Positions 1-8,304 are shown, counted from the first letter of the stretch. The stretch: 9,974 bases of DNA from Bacteroidales bacterium (GCA_016935595.1 JAFGQQ010000111.1:1-9974); one strand, 5' to 3'. A program made the numbers and translations. The notes: generated by a model from the letters alone, not told the origin.

Positions 1-33
1 TTGCAAAACTATTTAATAACAAATAACAGATAT

Positions 34-3000
34 ATGGCTAAAATTCAAGATATCAATAAAGTACTGATTATAGGTTCAGGGCCCATTATTATCGGACAGG
101 CTTGCGAATTTGATTATTCTGGTACCCAGGCTTGTAAAGCATTGCGCTCATTAGGATATGAAATTGTATTGGTTAATTCTAACCCGGCAACAATTATGAC
201 TGATCCTGAAATGGCCGATATTATTTATATTGAGTCGCTTAATGAATATGCCTTAACTGAAATTATTAAAAAAGAAAAGCCTGATGCACTGCTCCCGAAT
301 TTGGGAGGGCAAACAGCATTAAACCTGTCTTCCCAATTGGCTAAAAAGGGTGTTCTTGAAAGATATGGTGTGAAAATAATTGGAGTTAATATTGATGCCA
401 TAGAGAGAGGGGAAGACCGCGTTTCGTTTAAAGAAACAATGAATAAATTGGGCATAGAAATGCCTAAAAGTACTGCGGTAAATACTGTTGAAGATGCTGA
501 AAAAATTGCCGGCCAGTTAGGCTATCCGGTGGTTGTAAGGCCTGCCTATACTATGGGAGGAACCGGTGGCGGCATGGTATTTAATGTTGAAGAGCTGCGG
601 ACAATTGCCAGCAGGGGATTATCAGCAAGTATAGTTAACCAGGTATTAATTGAAGAATCGGTTTTAGGATGGGAAGAGTTAGAACTTGAAGTAGTCCGGG
701 ATTCAAAAAACCAAATGATAACAATCTGCTTCATTGAAAATGTTGATGCTATGGGCGTACATACAGGCGATTCATATTGTACTGCCCCGATGCTTACTAT
801 ATCCTCTGAGCTGCAAAAACGATTACAACAATATTCATATGCTATTGTTGAAGCAATTGGTGTAATTGGAGGTACCAATGTTCAATTTGCACATGACCCG
901 AAAACCGACAGGGTTGTTGTAATTGAAATAAATCCGAGAACATCCCGTTCATCTGCCCTTGCATCAAAAGCTACCGGTTTTCCTATTGCATATATATCGG
1001 CGCTGCTTGCTGGCGGAATGACTTTAGATGAATTGCCATACTGGCGGGATGGCTCGCTTGAAAAATATACCCCTTCAGGCGATTACGTTGTTGTTAAATT
1101 TGCCCGTTGGGCATTTGAAAAATTTGATGGCCTGCGTGATAAATTAGGGACGCAAATGCAGGCTGTGGGAGAGGTTATGAGTATAGGCAAAAATTATAAG
1201 GAAGCCTTTCATAAAGCTATACGTTCTTTGGAAATTGGCAGATATGGATTAGGGTTTGCCAAAAATTTTAATAGTAAAACACTCGATGAATTAATGGCAA
1301 TGCTTAACGATGCATCAAGTGAACGTCAGTTTATTATGTATGAAGCATTAAGAAAAGGCGCTGATGTTCAAGAGCTTTCGCGAAAAACACATATTAAATC
1401 CTGGTTTATTCAGCAAATGAAGGAATTAGTTGATCTTGAAGAAAAAATACTTACATATAAAAATAAAACATTACCGGATGATTTGTTTCTCCAGGCAAAA
1501 AAAGACGGTTTTGCTGACAAATATTTATCGAAATTATTAAATATCCCTGAAATAGATATCAGAAACAGGCGTATTGCACTTGGCATGAATGAGGAATGGG
1601 ATGCAGTGCCCGTTAGTGGTGTAAACAATGCATCGTATTATTATTCCAGCTATAATACTTCAAATAAAATTAGTGTTAGCCCTAATAAAAAAATTATGGT
1701 ACTGGGCGGAGGCCCAAACCGTATCGGGCAGGGAATTGAGTTTGATTATTGCTGTGTTCACGCAGCATTTGCTATTAGAAAAGAAGGGTTTGAATCAATT
1801 ATGGTAAATTGCAACCCTGAAACTGTTTCAACCGACTATGATACCTCGCACAAGTTATATTTTGAGCCGCTTACTGCTGAAGATGTATTAAGTATTTATA
1901 ATAAAGAAAAGCCAGAAGGAGTAATTGTTCAGTTTGGAGGACAAACTCCTTTAAACCTCGCAAATGAACTTGCTGAAGCTGGTGTAAAAATTCTTGGCAC
2001 TTCTCCGGAAACTATCGACCTTGCTGAAGACCGCGACCGGTTCAGGCAGGTGATGCAGAAACTTCAAATACCTCAACCTGAATCGGGTATGGCCAGCACT
2101 ATAGAACAAGCACTTGAAATAGCCTCACGTATTGGTTATCCTTTGATGGTAAGGCCTTCATATGTGCTTGGGGGAAGGGCTATGAAAATTGTTCTTGATG
2201 AAGAAATGCTCAGGCAGTATGTTGCCGAGGCAGTCGATGTTTCTCCTGACAGGCCTTTGCTTATTGATAAATTTCTTGAAGATGCCATTGAAGCAGAAGC
2301 CGATGCCATCGCTGACGGGACCGATGCTTTTGTGCCTGCGGTAATGCAGCATATTGAATATGCCGGCATTCATTCTGGAGATTCTGCATGTGTTATACCC
2401 CCGGTGATTATACCTGAAAAACATATAGAAACAATAAAAGATTATACCCGCAAAATTGCTATTGAAATGAAAGTGGTTGGCCTTATGAATATTCAATATG
2501 CCATTTATGAAGATGTTGTATATATTTTGGAGGCCAATCCGAGGGCTTCGCGTACTGTTCCATTGGTTTCAAAAGTATGTAATATTTCTATGGCTAATAT
2601 AGCAACACAAATATTACTTGGAAAAAAATTGACTGATTTTAATCTGAAAGACAAAAAAATAAAACATTATGGGGTTAAAGAAGCCGTTTTTCCATTTAAC
2701 ATGTTTCCTGATGTTGATCCCCTTCTGGCACCTGAAATGCGATCGACCGGTGAGGTTTTAGGTTTGGCAGACACCTATGGCATGGCTTTCTTTAAATCAC
2801 AGGAGGCAACACAAACACCGCTTCCAATAAAAGGAAATGTTTTAGTTACAATTGCCGACAGGGATAAAAATAAAATTATTGATACTGCTAAAAATTTTAT
2901 TGCTATGAATTTTAAAATCATAGCAACAGAAGGCACTAAGGAATTCCTTGAAAAGCATGGTGTTAAAGCTAAAGTTATTAAAAAGGTACATGAAGGACGG

Positions 3001-3237
3001 CCAAATATTGTTGATGCCATAAAGAATGGCAATATTAATCTTGTTATTAATACGCCTGCCGGAAAACAAAGTGAATTTGATGATTCTTACATCCGCAAGA
3101 ATGCCATAAAATATAAAATTCCTTATATTACAACAACTTCGGCAGCTTTAGCTGCTACAAGGGGCATTAAAGCACGCCTTGACGGGGAATATGTGATAAG
3201 GTCATTACAAGATTACCACAAAAGTATTGAAGATTGA
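34..3237 (+). CDS. carB: carbamoyl-phosphate synthetase large subunit (CarB)
   Basis: This cytoplasmic enzyme makes carbamoyl phosphate from bicarbonate, two ATP and glutamine-derived ammonia, for pyrimidine and arginine synthesis. It is 1067 residues from the ATG at 34 (E. coli CarB has 1073). The frame is open to the left edge through a TTG at base 1, but the ATG gives MAKIQDINKVLIIGSGP, which aligns with the normal N-terminus. Two ATP-grasp halves are visible: carboxyphosphate domain about 1-400 (VHTGDS with H243, EINPRTSR from E298) and carbamoyl-phosphate domain from about 552 (GGGPNRIGQGIEFDY, EANPRASR from E833). Residues E775 and D783 match the E. coli ornithine-site pair E783/D791. 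The C-terminal MGS-like allosteric domain (about 934-1067) keeps T965, T968 and K984, equivalent to the E. coli UMP-phosphate contacts T974, T977 and K993, so UMP inhibition is plausible. The linker just before the second half is unlike E. coli. No carA is visible in the window. Identification is firm. Confidence 0.97.
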   Translation: MAKIQDINKVLIIGSGPIIIGQACEFDYSGTQACKALRSLGYEIVLVNSNPATIMTDPEMADIIYIESLNEYALTEIIKKEKPDALLPNLGGQTALNLSSQLAKKGVLERYGVKIIGVNIDAIERGEDRVSFKETMNKLGIEMPKSTAVNTVEDAEKIAGQLGYPVVVRPAYTMGGTGGGMVFNVEELRTIASRGLSASIVNQVLIEESVLGWEELELEVVRDSKNQMITICFIENVDAMGVHTGDSYCTAPMLTISSELQKRLQQYSYAIVEAIGVIGGTNVQFAHDPKTDRVVVIEINPRTSRSSALASKATGFPIAYISALLAGGMTLDELPYWRDGSLEKYTPSGDYVVVKFARWAFEKFDGLRDKLGTQMQAVGEVMSIGKNYKEAFHKAIRSLEIGRYGLGFAKNFNSKTLDELMAMLNDASSERQFIMYEALRKGADVQELSRKTHIKSWFIQQMKELVDLEEKILTYKNKTLPDDLFLQAKKDGFADKYLSKLLNIPEIDIRNRRIALGMNEEWDAVPVSGVNNASYYYSSYNTSNKISVSPNKKIMVLGGGPNRIGQGIEFDYCCVHAAFAIRKEGFESIMVNCNPETVSTDYDTSHKLYFEPLTAEDVLSIYNKEKPEGVIVQFGGQTPLNLANELAEAGVKILGTSPETIDLAEDRDRFRQVMQKLQIPQPESGMASTIEQALEIASRIGYPLMVRPSYVLGGRAMKIVLDEEMLRQYVAEAVDVSPDRPLLIDKFLEDAIEAEADAIADGTDAFVPAVMQHIEYAGIHSGDSACVIPPVIIPEKHIETIKDYTRKIAIEMKVVGLMNIQYAIYEDVVYILEANPRASRTVPLVSKVCNISMANIATQILLGKKLTDFNLKDKKIKHYGVKEAVFPFNMFPDVDPLLAPEMRSTGEVLGLADTYGMAFFKSQEATQTPLPIKGNVLVTIADRDKNKIIDTAKNFIAMNFKIIATEGTKEFLEKHGVKAKVIKKVHEGRPNIVDAIKNGNINLVINTPAGKQSEFDDSYIRKNAIKYKIPYITTTSAALAATRGIKARLDGEYVIRSLQDYHKSIED

Positions 3238-3282
3238 AAACTTTTTATGATATGACATATTCGGGAAGAAGAAAAATAAATT

Positions 3283-3305
3283 TTAAAAAAGTTTTAATTT
3301 TTTTT
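3283..3305 (+). terminator. possible weak A/T-only terminator after carB
   Basis: TTAAAA-AAG-TTTTAA forms a 6-bp inverted repeat with a 3-base loop and is followed directly by eight T residues. The layout resembles an intrinsic terminator, but the stem has no G-C pair, and such repeats arise easily in this very AT-rich spacer. It would separate carB from the regulator gene. This is weak evidence. Confidence 0.2.
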
Positions 3306-3327
3306 AATTAGTTGTAAATTAGTTGCC

Positions 3328-4344
3328 ATGAGAACTGCACAAATTACAATTAAAGATATTGCCAAACAGATGGGCGTTTCCCCGTCCACTGTTTCCAGGG
3401 CATTAAAAGACCATCCTGATATTGGTTACGAAACAAGGGAAGCTATTAAAAAGCTGGCGAAAGAACTTAATTATAAACCTAATCTTATTGCTTTAAGTTT
3501 ACGGCACAGTAAAACTTATACTATTGGCGTTATAATTCCCGAAATGGTTCATTACTTTTTTTCTACTGTAATAAGTGGAATTGAAGAAGTGGCACATGAA
3601 GCAGGTTATAACGTTATGATTTGTCAATCGAATGAAAATTTCGACAGGGAAGTGTCAAATGCACAGGCACTTTTAGCTGCCAGGGTCGAAGGTTTGCTTG
3701 TTTCAATTTCAAAAACCACAAACAATTACGAACATTTTCAAAACCTGATTGAAAACCAAATTCCCATTGTGTTTTTCGACCGCGATTGTCCGGGAATGGA
3801 GACTAACCGTATTTTAGTTGATGATTTTGAGGGGGCTTATCAGGCTACAGAACATTTAATAAAAATGGGCTGTAAACATATTGCACATCTTTATGCCCCC
3901 CAACACCTTGAAATTGGTAAAAAAAGGTTAGAAGGTTTTTTGAAAGCGCTTCGCGATAATAATTTGGAACCAGATAATAACTTAATTATTAAATGCGATT
4001 TGCACGAAGAAGCTCTTGAAATAGTTCCCCGGCTGCTTAAACTACCCGTTAGGCCTGACGGAATTTTTGCAGTTAATGATAATGCTGCTGCCGGTGCATT
4101 GATTGCTATCAAAAATAGTAAACTTAAAATTCCTGAAGATATTGCAGTTATTGGATTTTCAAATAGCTTAATTAGCACTGTAACCGACCCGCCTTTAAGT
4201 TCGGTTGAACAACATGGTTTTGAAATGGGCAAAAAGGCTGCTGAAATGCTTTTTAAACGTATTGAGACCAAAAATACTTCTCTCGTTGAGACAGAAATAT
4301 TAAAAACCGAGCTCATTATTCGAGGTTCCTCAAAAAGAATTTAA
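3328..4344 (+). CDS. LacI/GalR-family transcriptional regulator
   Basis: A 338-residue DNA-binding regulator of the usual LacI-family length. The N-terminal helix-turn-helix is clear at about 6-30 (ITIKDIAKQMGVSPSTVSRA), followed by the hinge helix at about 50-60 with PNLIALSLR; L58 occupies the position of the leucine that LacI-family proteins insert into the minor groove at the operator centre. From about 64 (YTIGVIIPE) to the end it is a periplasmic-binding-protein-like effector domain, with the typical FAVNDNAAAGAL (D251), IAVIGFSN and TDPPLSSVEQ segments. The start is supported because the helix-turn-helix begins five residues after the ATG. It stands immediately upstream of, and in the same direction as, the permease-phosphorylase-amylase operon, so control of that operon by maltose or a related sugar is the natural inference. 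The sequence does not show whether it represses or activates, or what its ligand is. Confidence 0.95.
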   Translation: MRTAQITIKDIAKQMGVSPSTVSRALKDHPDIGYETREAIKKLAKELNYKPNLIALSLRHSKTYTIGVIIPEMVHYFFSTVISGIEEVAHEAGYNVMICQSNENFDREVSNAQALLAARVEGLLVSISKTTNNYEHFQNLIENQIPIVFFDRDCPGMETNRILVDDFEGAYQATEHLIKMGCKHIAHLYAPQHLEIGKKRLEGFLKALRDNNLEPDNNLIIKCDLHEEALEIVPRLLKLPVRPDGIFAVNDNAAAGALIAIKNSKLKIPEDIAVIGFSNSLISTVTDPPLSSVEQHGFEMGKKAAEMLFKRIETKNTSLVETEILKTELIIRGSSKRI

Positions 4345-4357
4345 TTTTTTTTGATAA

Positions 4358-4377
4358 TGTCGCAATCGATTTAAACA
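4358..4377. promoter_or_regulatory. candidate LacI-type operator (CpG-centred palindrome)
   Basis: TGT-N3-AATCGATT-N3-ACA is a 20-bp interrupted palindrome, symmetric around a central CG. LacI-family operators are commonly even palindromes of about this size with a central CpG, where the hinge leucines insert. It begins 13 bases after the end of the regulator gene. It lies roughly 100 bases upstream of the expected transcription start of the operon, which is far for simple repression and would fit activation or looping. The assignment rests on symmetry alone. Confidence 0.35.
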
Positions 4378-4427
4378 ACGGTTATAGTTGTAAAATCCTC
4401 AAATTCAGAAGTTAACATTGATGTTTG

Positions 4428-4445
4428 TCATTGATTTTTCAATGA
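4428..4445. promoter_or_regulatory. perfect inverted repeat over the -33 element, candidate operator
   Basis: TCATTGA-TTTT-TCAATGA has perfect 7-bp arms around a 4-base spacer. The TTG proposed as the -33 element lies inside its left arm, so a protein bound here would block the promoter. A further direct copy of the arm core (CATTGAT) lies 13 bases upstream at 4416-4422. The binding protein is unknown; the adjacent LacI-type regulator is the obvious candidate, although the centre is not CG. As an RNA hairpin it would lie upstream of the expected transcript start. Confidence 0.4.
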
Positions 4446-4460
4446 TTTTACCTATTTTTG
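4431..4460 (+). promoter_or_regulatory. Bacteroidota-type promoter of the sugar operon
   Basis: TATTTTTG at 4453-4460 is a full match to the Bacteroidota -7 consensus TAnnTTTG. A TTG at 4431-4433 lies 19 bases upstream, within the usual spacing for the -33 element. Transcription would begin a few bases downstream and leave a leader of roughly 15 bases before the ATG at 4480. It would drive permease, phosphorylase and amylase as one transcript. No start site has been mapped. Confidence 0.6.
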
Positions 4461-4479
4461 AAATACTAATATCAGAATT

Positions 4480-5973
4480 ATGGAAAAACCACGTTTAAAC
4501 TTCTGGCAAATCTGGAATATGAGTTTTGGATTTTTAGGAATCCAGTTTGGATTTGCTCTTCAAAATGCCAATGTAAGCCGTATTTTTCAAACCCTGGGCG
4601 GCGAAGTAGATAAATTAGCTATATATTGGTTAGCTGCTCCGATTACTGGCTTGATAATTCAACCTATTATTGGACATTACAGCGATAAAACCTGGAATAG
4701 ACTTGGAAGGAGAAGGCCTTATTTTTTGGTAGGGGCCATCCTTGCCTCATTGGCATTAATTATAATGCCTAATAACCCTATATTATGGACAGCGGTTGGG
4801 ACCCTTTGGATTATGGACGCTTCCATTAATATTTCTATGGAGCCTTTTCGGGCATTTGTTGGTGATATGTTGCCTTCTGATCAACGTACCATGGGTTTCT
4901 CAATGCAAAGTTTTTTTATCGGCACAGGGGCTATTGTAGCATCAGTTTTACCCTGGGTAATGGCTAACTGGCTTAATATTGCCAATACTGCGCCGGAAGG
5001 GATTATACCTCCTTCGGTGAAGTTTTCATTCTACATTGGTGCAATTGTGTTTTTCCTTGCCGTATTATGGACAGTAATTAGTACTAAAGAATATCCGCCT
5101 GAGCAACTTGCCCAATACGCTGCTATTAAAGAAAAAACTATTAATGACGATACTATTGGAAATGTTAATCTTAGTGCAAAATGCATAAAAGTTGGAATTT
5201 ATCTTGTTTTATTGGGTATTATTGTTTCTGTGCCTTTATTGCTAATTAATGTCGATAAGGAAGTATATATCTTGTCTTTTGGTTTGATTGCTTTTGGAAT
5301 TTTTGAACTTATTGCAGGTTTATTGCAAAAAACCGGTAAAACAAAAGGCGGGTTGATTGAAATAATAAATGATTTAAATGCTATGCCATTAACTATGAAA
5401 CAACTGGCTGTTGTGCAGTTTTTCTCATGGTTTGCGTTGTTTGCAATGTGGATATATACTACACCCGGGGTAACTTCCCATATTTATGGCGCTACCGATA
5501 CCTCTTCAGAACTATACAATACCGGGGCCAACTGGGTTGGTGTTTGTTTTGGAATATACAACGGATTTGCTGCTCTTTTTGCTTTTCTTCTGATTGCACT
5601 TACAAAAATTACAAACAGAAAAACAACTCACATGATTTCGTTATTTGTGGGCGCTATTAGTTTTATTTCGATTTATTATATGAAAAACCCGCAGATGTTG
5701 CTTATTTCTTTTGTAGGTATTGGCCTGGTATGGGCCAGTATCCTGGCAATGCCTTATGCAATACTTACCGGTTCCCTGCCATCAAATAAAATGGGCATTT
5801 ATATGGGGATTTTTAATTTTTTCATTGTTATTCCACAAATTGTTGCTGCCAGTATCCTGGGCTTTTTTATAAAATATTTTTTTAATGGTCAGGCAATTTA
5901 TGCCCTGATTGTTGGCGGGATTTCTTTATTAATTGCAGGATTAATGGTTCTATTTGTGCACGATAAAAACTAA
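4480..5973 (+). CDS. SLC45/GPH-like MFS sugar permease, probably for maltose or a similar alpha-glucoside
   Basis: A 497-residue inner-membrane transporter of the major facilitator superfamily. The family signature between segments 2 and 3 is clear at about 65-81 (GHYSDKTWNRLGRRRP), as in the SLC45/plant sucrose transporter and GPH-type branch, whose members are cation-sugar symporters. Hydrophobic segments lie at about 10-28, 47-65, 80-97, 101-120, 141-164 and 182-201, then at about 308-328, 350-374, 384-400, 406-427, 438-463 and 472-494, giving the expected 6+6 arrangement. The central loop carries two additional strongly hydrophobic stretches at about 237-256 and 261-282, making 14 in total. 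It is the first gene of the operon, next to a GH65 phosphorylase that acts on imported disaccharide, so uptake of maltose or a related glucoside is inferred; the sequence alone does not fix the substrate. The start has a good promoter just upstream. Confidence 0.9.
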   Translation: MEKPRLNFWQIWNMSFGFLGIQFGFALQNANVSRIFQTLGGEVDKLAIYWLAAPITGLIIQPIIGHYSDKTWNRLGRRRPYFLVGAILASLALIIMPNNPILWTAVGTLWIMDASINISMEPFRAFVGDMLPSDQRTMGFSMQSFFIGTGAIVASVLPWVMANWLNIANTAPEGIIPPSVKFSFYIGAIVFFLAVLWTVISTKEYPPEQLAQYAAIKEKTINDDTIGNVNLSAKCIKVGIYLVLLGIIVSVPLLLINVDKEVYILSFGLIAFGIFELIAGLLQKTGKTKGGLIEIINDLNAMPLTMKQLAVVQFFSWFALFAMWIYTTPGVTSHIYGATDTSSELYNTGANWVGVCFGIYNGFAALFAFLLIALTKITNRKTTHMISLFVGAISFISIYYMKNPQMLLISFVGIGLVWASILAMPYAILTGSLPSNKMGIYMGIFNFFIVIPQIVAASILGFFIKYFFNGQAIYALIVGGISLLIAGLMVLFVHDKN

Positions 5974-5984
5974 AAAGAGATAAT

Positions 5985-8294
5985 ATGAAGAAATACCTGA
6001 AGCATGATGAATGGAAGATTGTAGAAGATAAATTCTACCCGGAATATAACCGTATCTCTGAAAGTATTTTTAGTCTGGGTAACGGACATACCGGACAACG
6101 TGGAAATTTTGAAGAACAGTATTCAGGAGATTCATTATTAGGAAATTATGTTGGCGGGGTATATTATCCGGATAAAACAAAAGTTGGATGGTGGAAAAAT
6201 GGATACCCTGAATACTTTGCTAAAGTGCTAAATGCCCCTAACTGGATTGGTATTGACGTTAAAATTGATGGGGAATTAGTTGACCTTGCCAAAGGCGATG
6301 TTTTAAGTTTTAACCGTGTCCTTAATATGAAGGAAGGTTTTTTATTGCGCTCATTTGTTTTAAAACTGCCTTCTGGAAAATTAATCCAGGTTGAATCGAA
6401 ACGTTTTATCAGCTATTCAAATAAACATTTAGGATTAATACGATACAGTATTACACCGATGAGTTTTAACGGACAGGTTACACTTATTCCGTATATCGAT
6501 GCCGACATTGCTAATGAAGATTCAAATTATGACGAAAAATTTTGGAACGAAATACAAAAAAAATCGGATAAAGGAGAAGCCTATATAATTACTGAAACTA
6601 AAAAGACCGGATTTTGGGTAGGAATTGGGATGAAGTACCAGGTTACATTAAATAACCGTGAAATAAAATATAACACGCAACCTATAGAGAAGCCCAAGTA
6701 TGTGGGCAATATAATTGATATTAAAATGAATTCCGGTGATAACCTTGTAATATATAAATATGTCGGAATTGTTTCTTCTCTTGATTTTGAGAAAGAGGAA
6801 ATAAGGGAAATAACTGTTAAAGAAACAAGGGCTGCATATACCAGGGGATTTGATGAATTATTTAGTGATCATGTTAAAGCATGGGATAAAAAATGGGAGG
6901 AAAGCGATATTGTTATTAAAGGCGATATTGAAGCGCAACAAGGAATACGGTTTAATATTTTCCAGTTATACCAGACTTATACCGGCGATGATGCACGTTT
7001 AAATATTGGCCCGAAAGGATTTACCGGGGAAAAATACGGAGGCAGCACATATTGGGATACCGAGGCATATTGTTTTCCTTTCTATCTTTCAACTGCAGGA
7101 CAGGAAGTTGCCAGGAACCTGTTATTATACCGCTATAAACAATTACCAAAAGCTATCGAAAATGCCCAAAAATTAGGTTTTAACCGCAGGGCTGCACTTT
7201 ATCCTATGGTTACAATGAATGGTGAAGAATGCCATAATGAATGGGAAATCACTTTTGAAGAAATTCACCGTAATGGCGCTATTGCTTATGCAATATACCG
7301 GTATGTGAATTATACCGGCGATAAACAATATCTGATCGATTATGGCCTTGAAGTATTAATTGCTATCAGCCGTTTTTGGGCACAAAGGGTCAATTATTCC
7401 AAACAAAAGAATAAATATGTTATGCTTGGCGTTACAGGGCCTAACGAATACGAAAATAATGTGAATAATAATTGGTATACAAACACACTTGCCGTTTGGA
7501 CCCTTAAATATACTCTCGAGGCAATTGCTTATGTTGAAAAACAAAACGAGCAAAAATTTATTTCTTTGCTTCAAAAAGTAATGTTTGATTTTGATAAGGA
7601 ATCTGAAAAATGGACAGATATTATTAATAATATGTATTTTCCTTATGACCCTGAAGAAGAAGTGTTTATACAACAAGACGGTTTTTTAGATAAGGAAATT
7701 ATAAAAGTTAAAGATTTAGACCAAAAGGAGTTGCCAATAAATCAAAATTGGTCATGGGACAGAATATTAAGATCATGCTTTATTAAACAGGCCGATGTTT
7801 TGCAGGGATTGTATTTTTTTGAAAATGATCATGATGAAGCAACCCTTAAACGTAATTTTGATTTTTATGAACCGCTTACAGTCCATGAATCTTCACTTTC
7901 CCCATGCGTGCATTCAATTCTTGCATCAAAATTGAGATATGAGGATAAGGCTTATGAATTGTATTTGCGTACTTCGCGTCTCGATCTCGACGATTATAAT
8001 AATGATACTGAAGACGGCTGTCATATCACCAGTATGGCCGGCACATGGATGGCCATTGTTGAAGGTTTTGCCGGTATGCGTATAAAAAATGGGGAATTGG
8101 AGTTTAATCCATATCTTCCTGCTAAATGGGATTCTTATTCTTTTAAAATACGTTTTAGAAATAATCTTTTAAAAATTGTTGTTAAAAAAACCGGGGTTGA
8201 AATTTCAAACCTTACTCAATACGATATCAGGCTTATTGTATTTAGTAAACAAATTGATGTAAGAGGAATGAAAACTTTATCTGTTAAATCTTAA
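5985..8294 (+). CDS. glycoside hydrolase family 65 disaccharide phosphorylase, probably maltose phosphorylase
   Basis: A cytoplasmic enzyme (no signal peptide) that by family knowledge splits an alpha-glucosyl disaccharide with phosphate, inverting the anomer, to give beta-glucose 1-phosphate and glucose. At 769 residues it is close to characterised maltose phosphorylases (about 750). The N-terminal beta-sandwich contains SLGNGHTGQRGNFEE; the (alpha/alpha)6 barrel contains YWDTEAYCFPFYL (W357-E360) and ECHNEWEITFEEIHRN, in which E426 aligns with the GH65 general acid. The phosphate-site segments HESSLSP (H634-P640) and HITSMAGTW (from H680) are present, followed by a short C-terminal beta domain. 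The HNEWEITFEEIHRNGAIAYAI-type motif resembles maltose phosphorylases more than the kojibiose or trehalose enzymes, but this specificity is inferred from memory of the family. It starts 11 bases after the permease stop, behind an AAAGAGA purine tract. No beta-phosphoglucomutase gene, the frequent partner, lies beside it. Confidence 0.93.
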   Translation: MKKYLKHDEWKIVEDKFYPEYNRISESIFSLGNGHTGQRGNFEEQYSGDSLLGNYVGGVYYPDKTKVGWWKNGYPEYFAKVLNAPNWIGIDVKIDGELVDLAKGDVLSFNRVLNMKEGFLLRSFVLKLPSGKLIQVESKRFISYSNKHLGLIRYSITPMSFNGQVTLIPYIDADIANEDSNYDEKFWNEIQKKSDKGEAYIITETKKTGFWVGIGMKYQVTLNNREIKYNTQPIEKPKYVGNIIDIKMNSGDNLVIYKYVGIVSSLDFEKEEIREITVKETRAAYTRGFDELFSDHVKAWDKKWEESDIVIKGDIEAQQGIRFNIFQLYQTYTGDDARLNIGPKGFTGEKYGGSTYWDTEAYCFPFYLSTAGQEVARNLLLYRYKQLPKAIENAQKLGFNRRAALYPMVTMNGEECHNEWEITFEEIHRNGAIAYAIYRYVNYTGDKQYLIDYGLEVLIAISRFWAQRVNYSKQKNKYVMLGVTGPNEYENNVNNNWYTNTLAVWTLKYTLEAIAYVEKQNEQKFISLLQKVMFDFDKESEKWTDIINNMYFPYDPEEEVFIQQDGFLDKEIIKVKDLDQKELPINQNWSWDRILRSCFIKQADVLQGLYFFENDHDEATLKRNFDFYEPLTVHESSLSPCVHSILASKLRYEDKAYELYLRTSRLDLDDYNNDTEDGCHITSMAGTWMAIVEGFAGMRIKNGELEFNPYLPAKWDSYSFKIRFRNNLLKIVVKKTGVEISNLTQYDIRLIVFSKQIDVRGMKTLSVKS

Positions 8295-8304
8295 ATTTAT
8301 TAAA

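Noticed and set aside
1..33. TTG at base 1 as the carB start, adding 11 residues
   Set aside because: The frame simply continues off the left edge; the ATG at 34 gives the N-terminus that matches CarB proteins.
546..878. 110-residue open frame on the minus strand inside carB
   Set aside because: The plus-strand frame encodes conserved CarB catalytic segments here; the antisense product has no recognisable motif.
3250..3260. ATATG-A-CATAT palindrome in the spacer after carB
   Set aside because: It is an 11-base A/T-rich palindrome with an odd centre, easily expected by chance here, and it has no copy near the sugar operon promoter.
3891..4316. 141-residue open frame on the minus strand opposite the regulator gene
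   Set aside because: It lies wholly inside a clear LacI-family gene, has serine/leucine-rich composition typical of antisense reading, and shows no recognisable domain.
4318..4352. Possible terminator at the end of the regulator gene
   Set aside because: ATTC/GAAT and GAG/CTC pairings precede a run of eight T at 4345-4352, but the stem is short and bulged and the T run is separated by TTAA, so it is too weak to call.
5427..5660. 77-residue plus-strand frame inside the permease gene
   Set aside because: It is out of frame within conserved transmembrane coding sequence, and its Tyr/Cys-rich product resembles nothing known.
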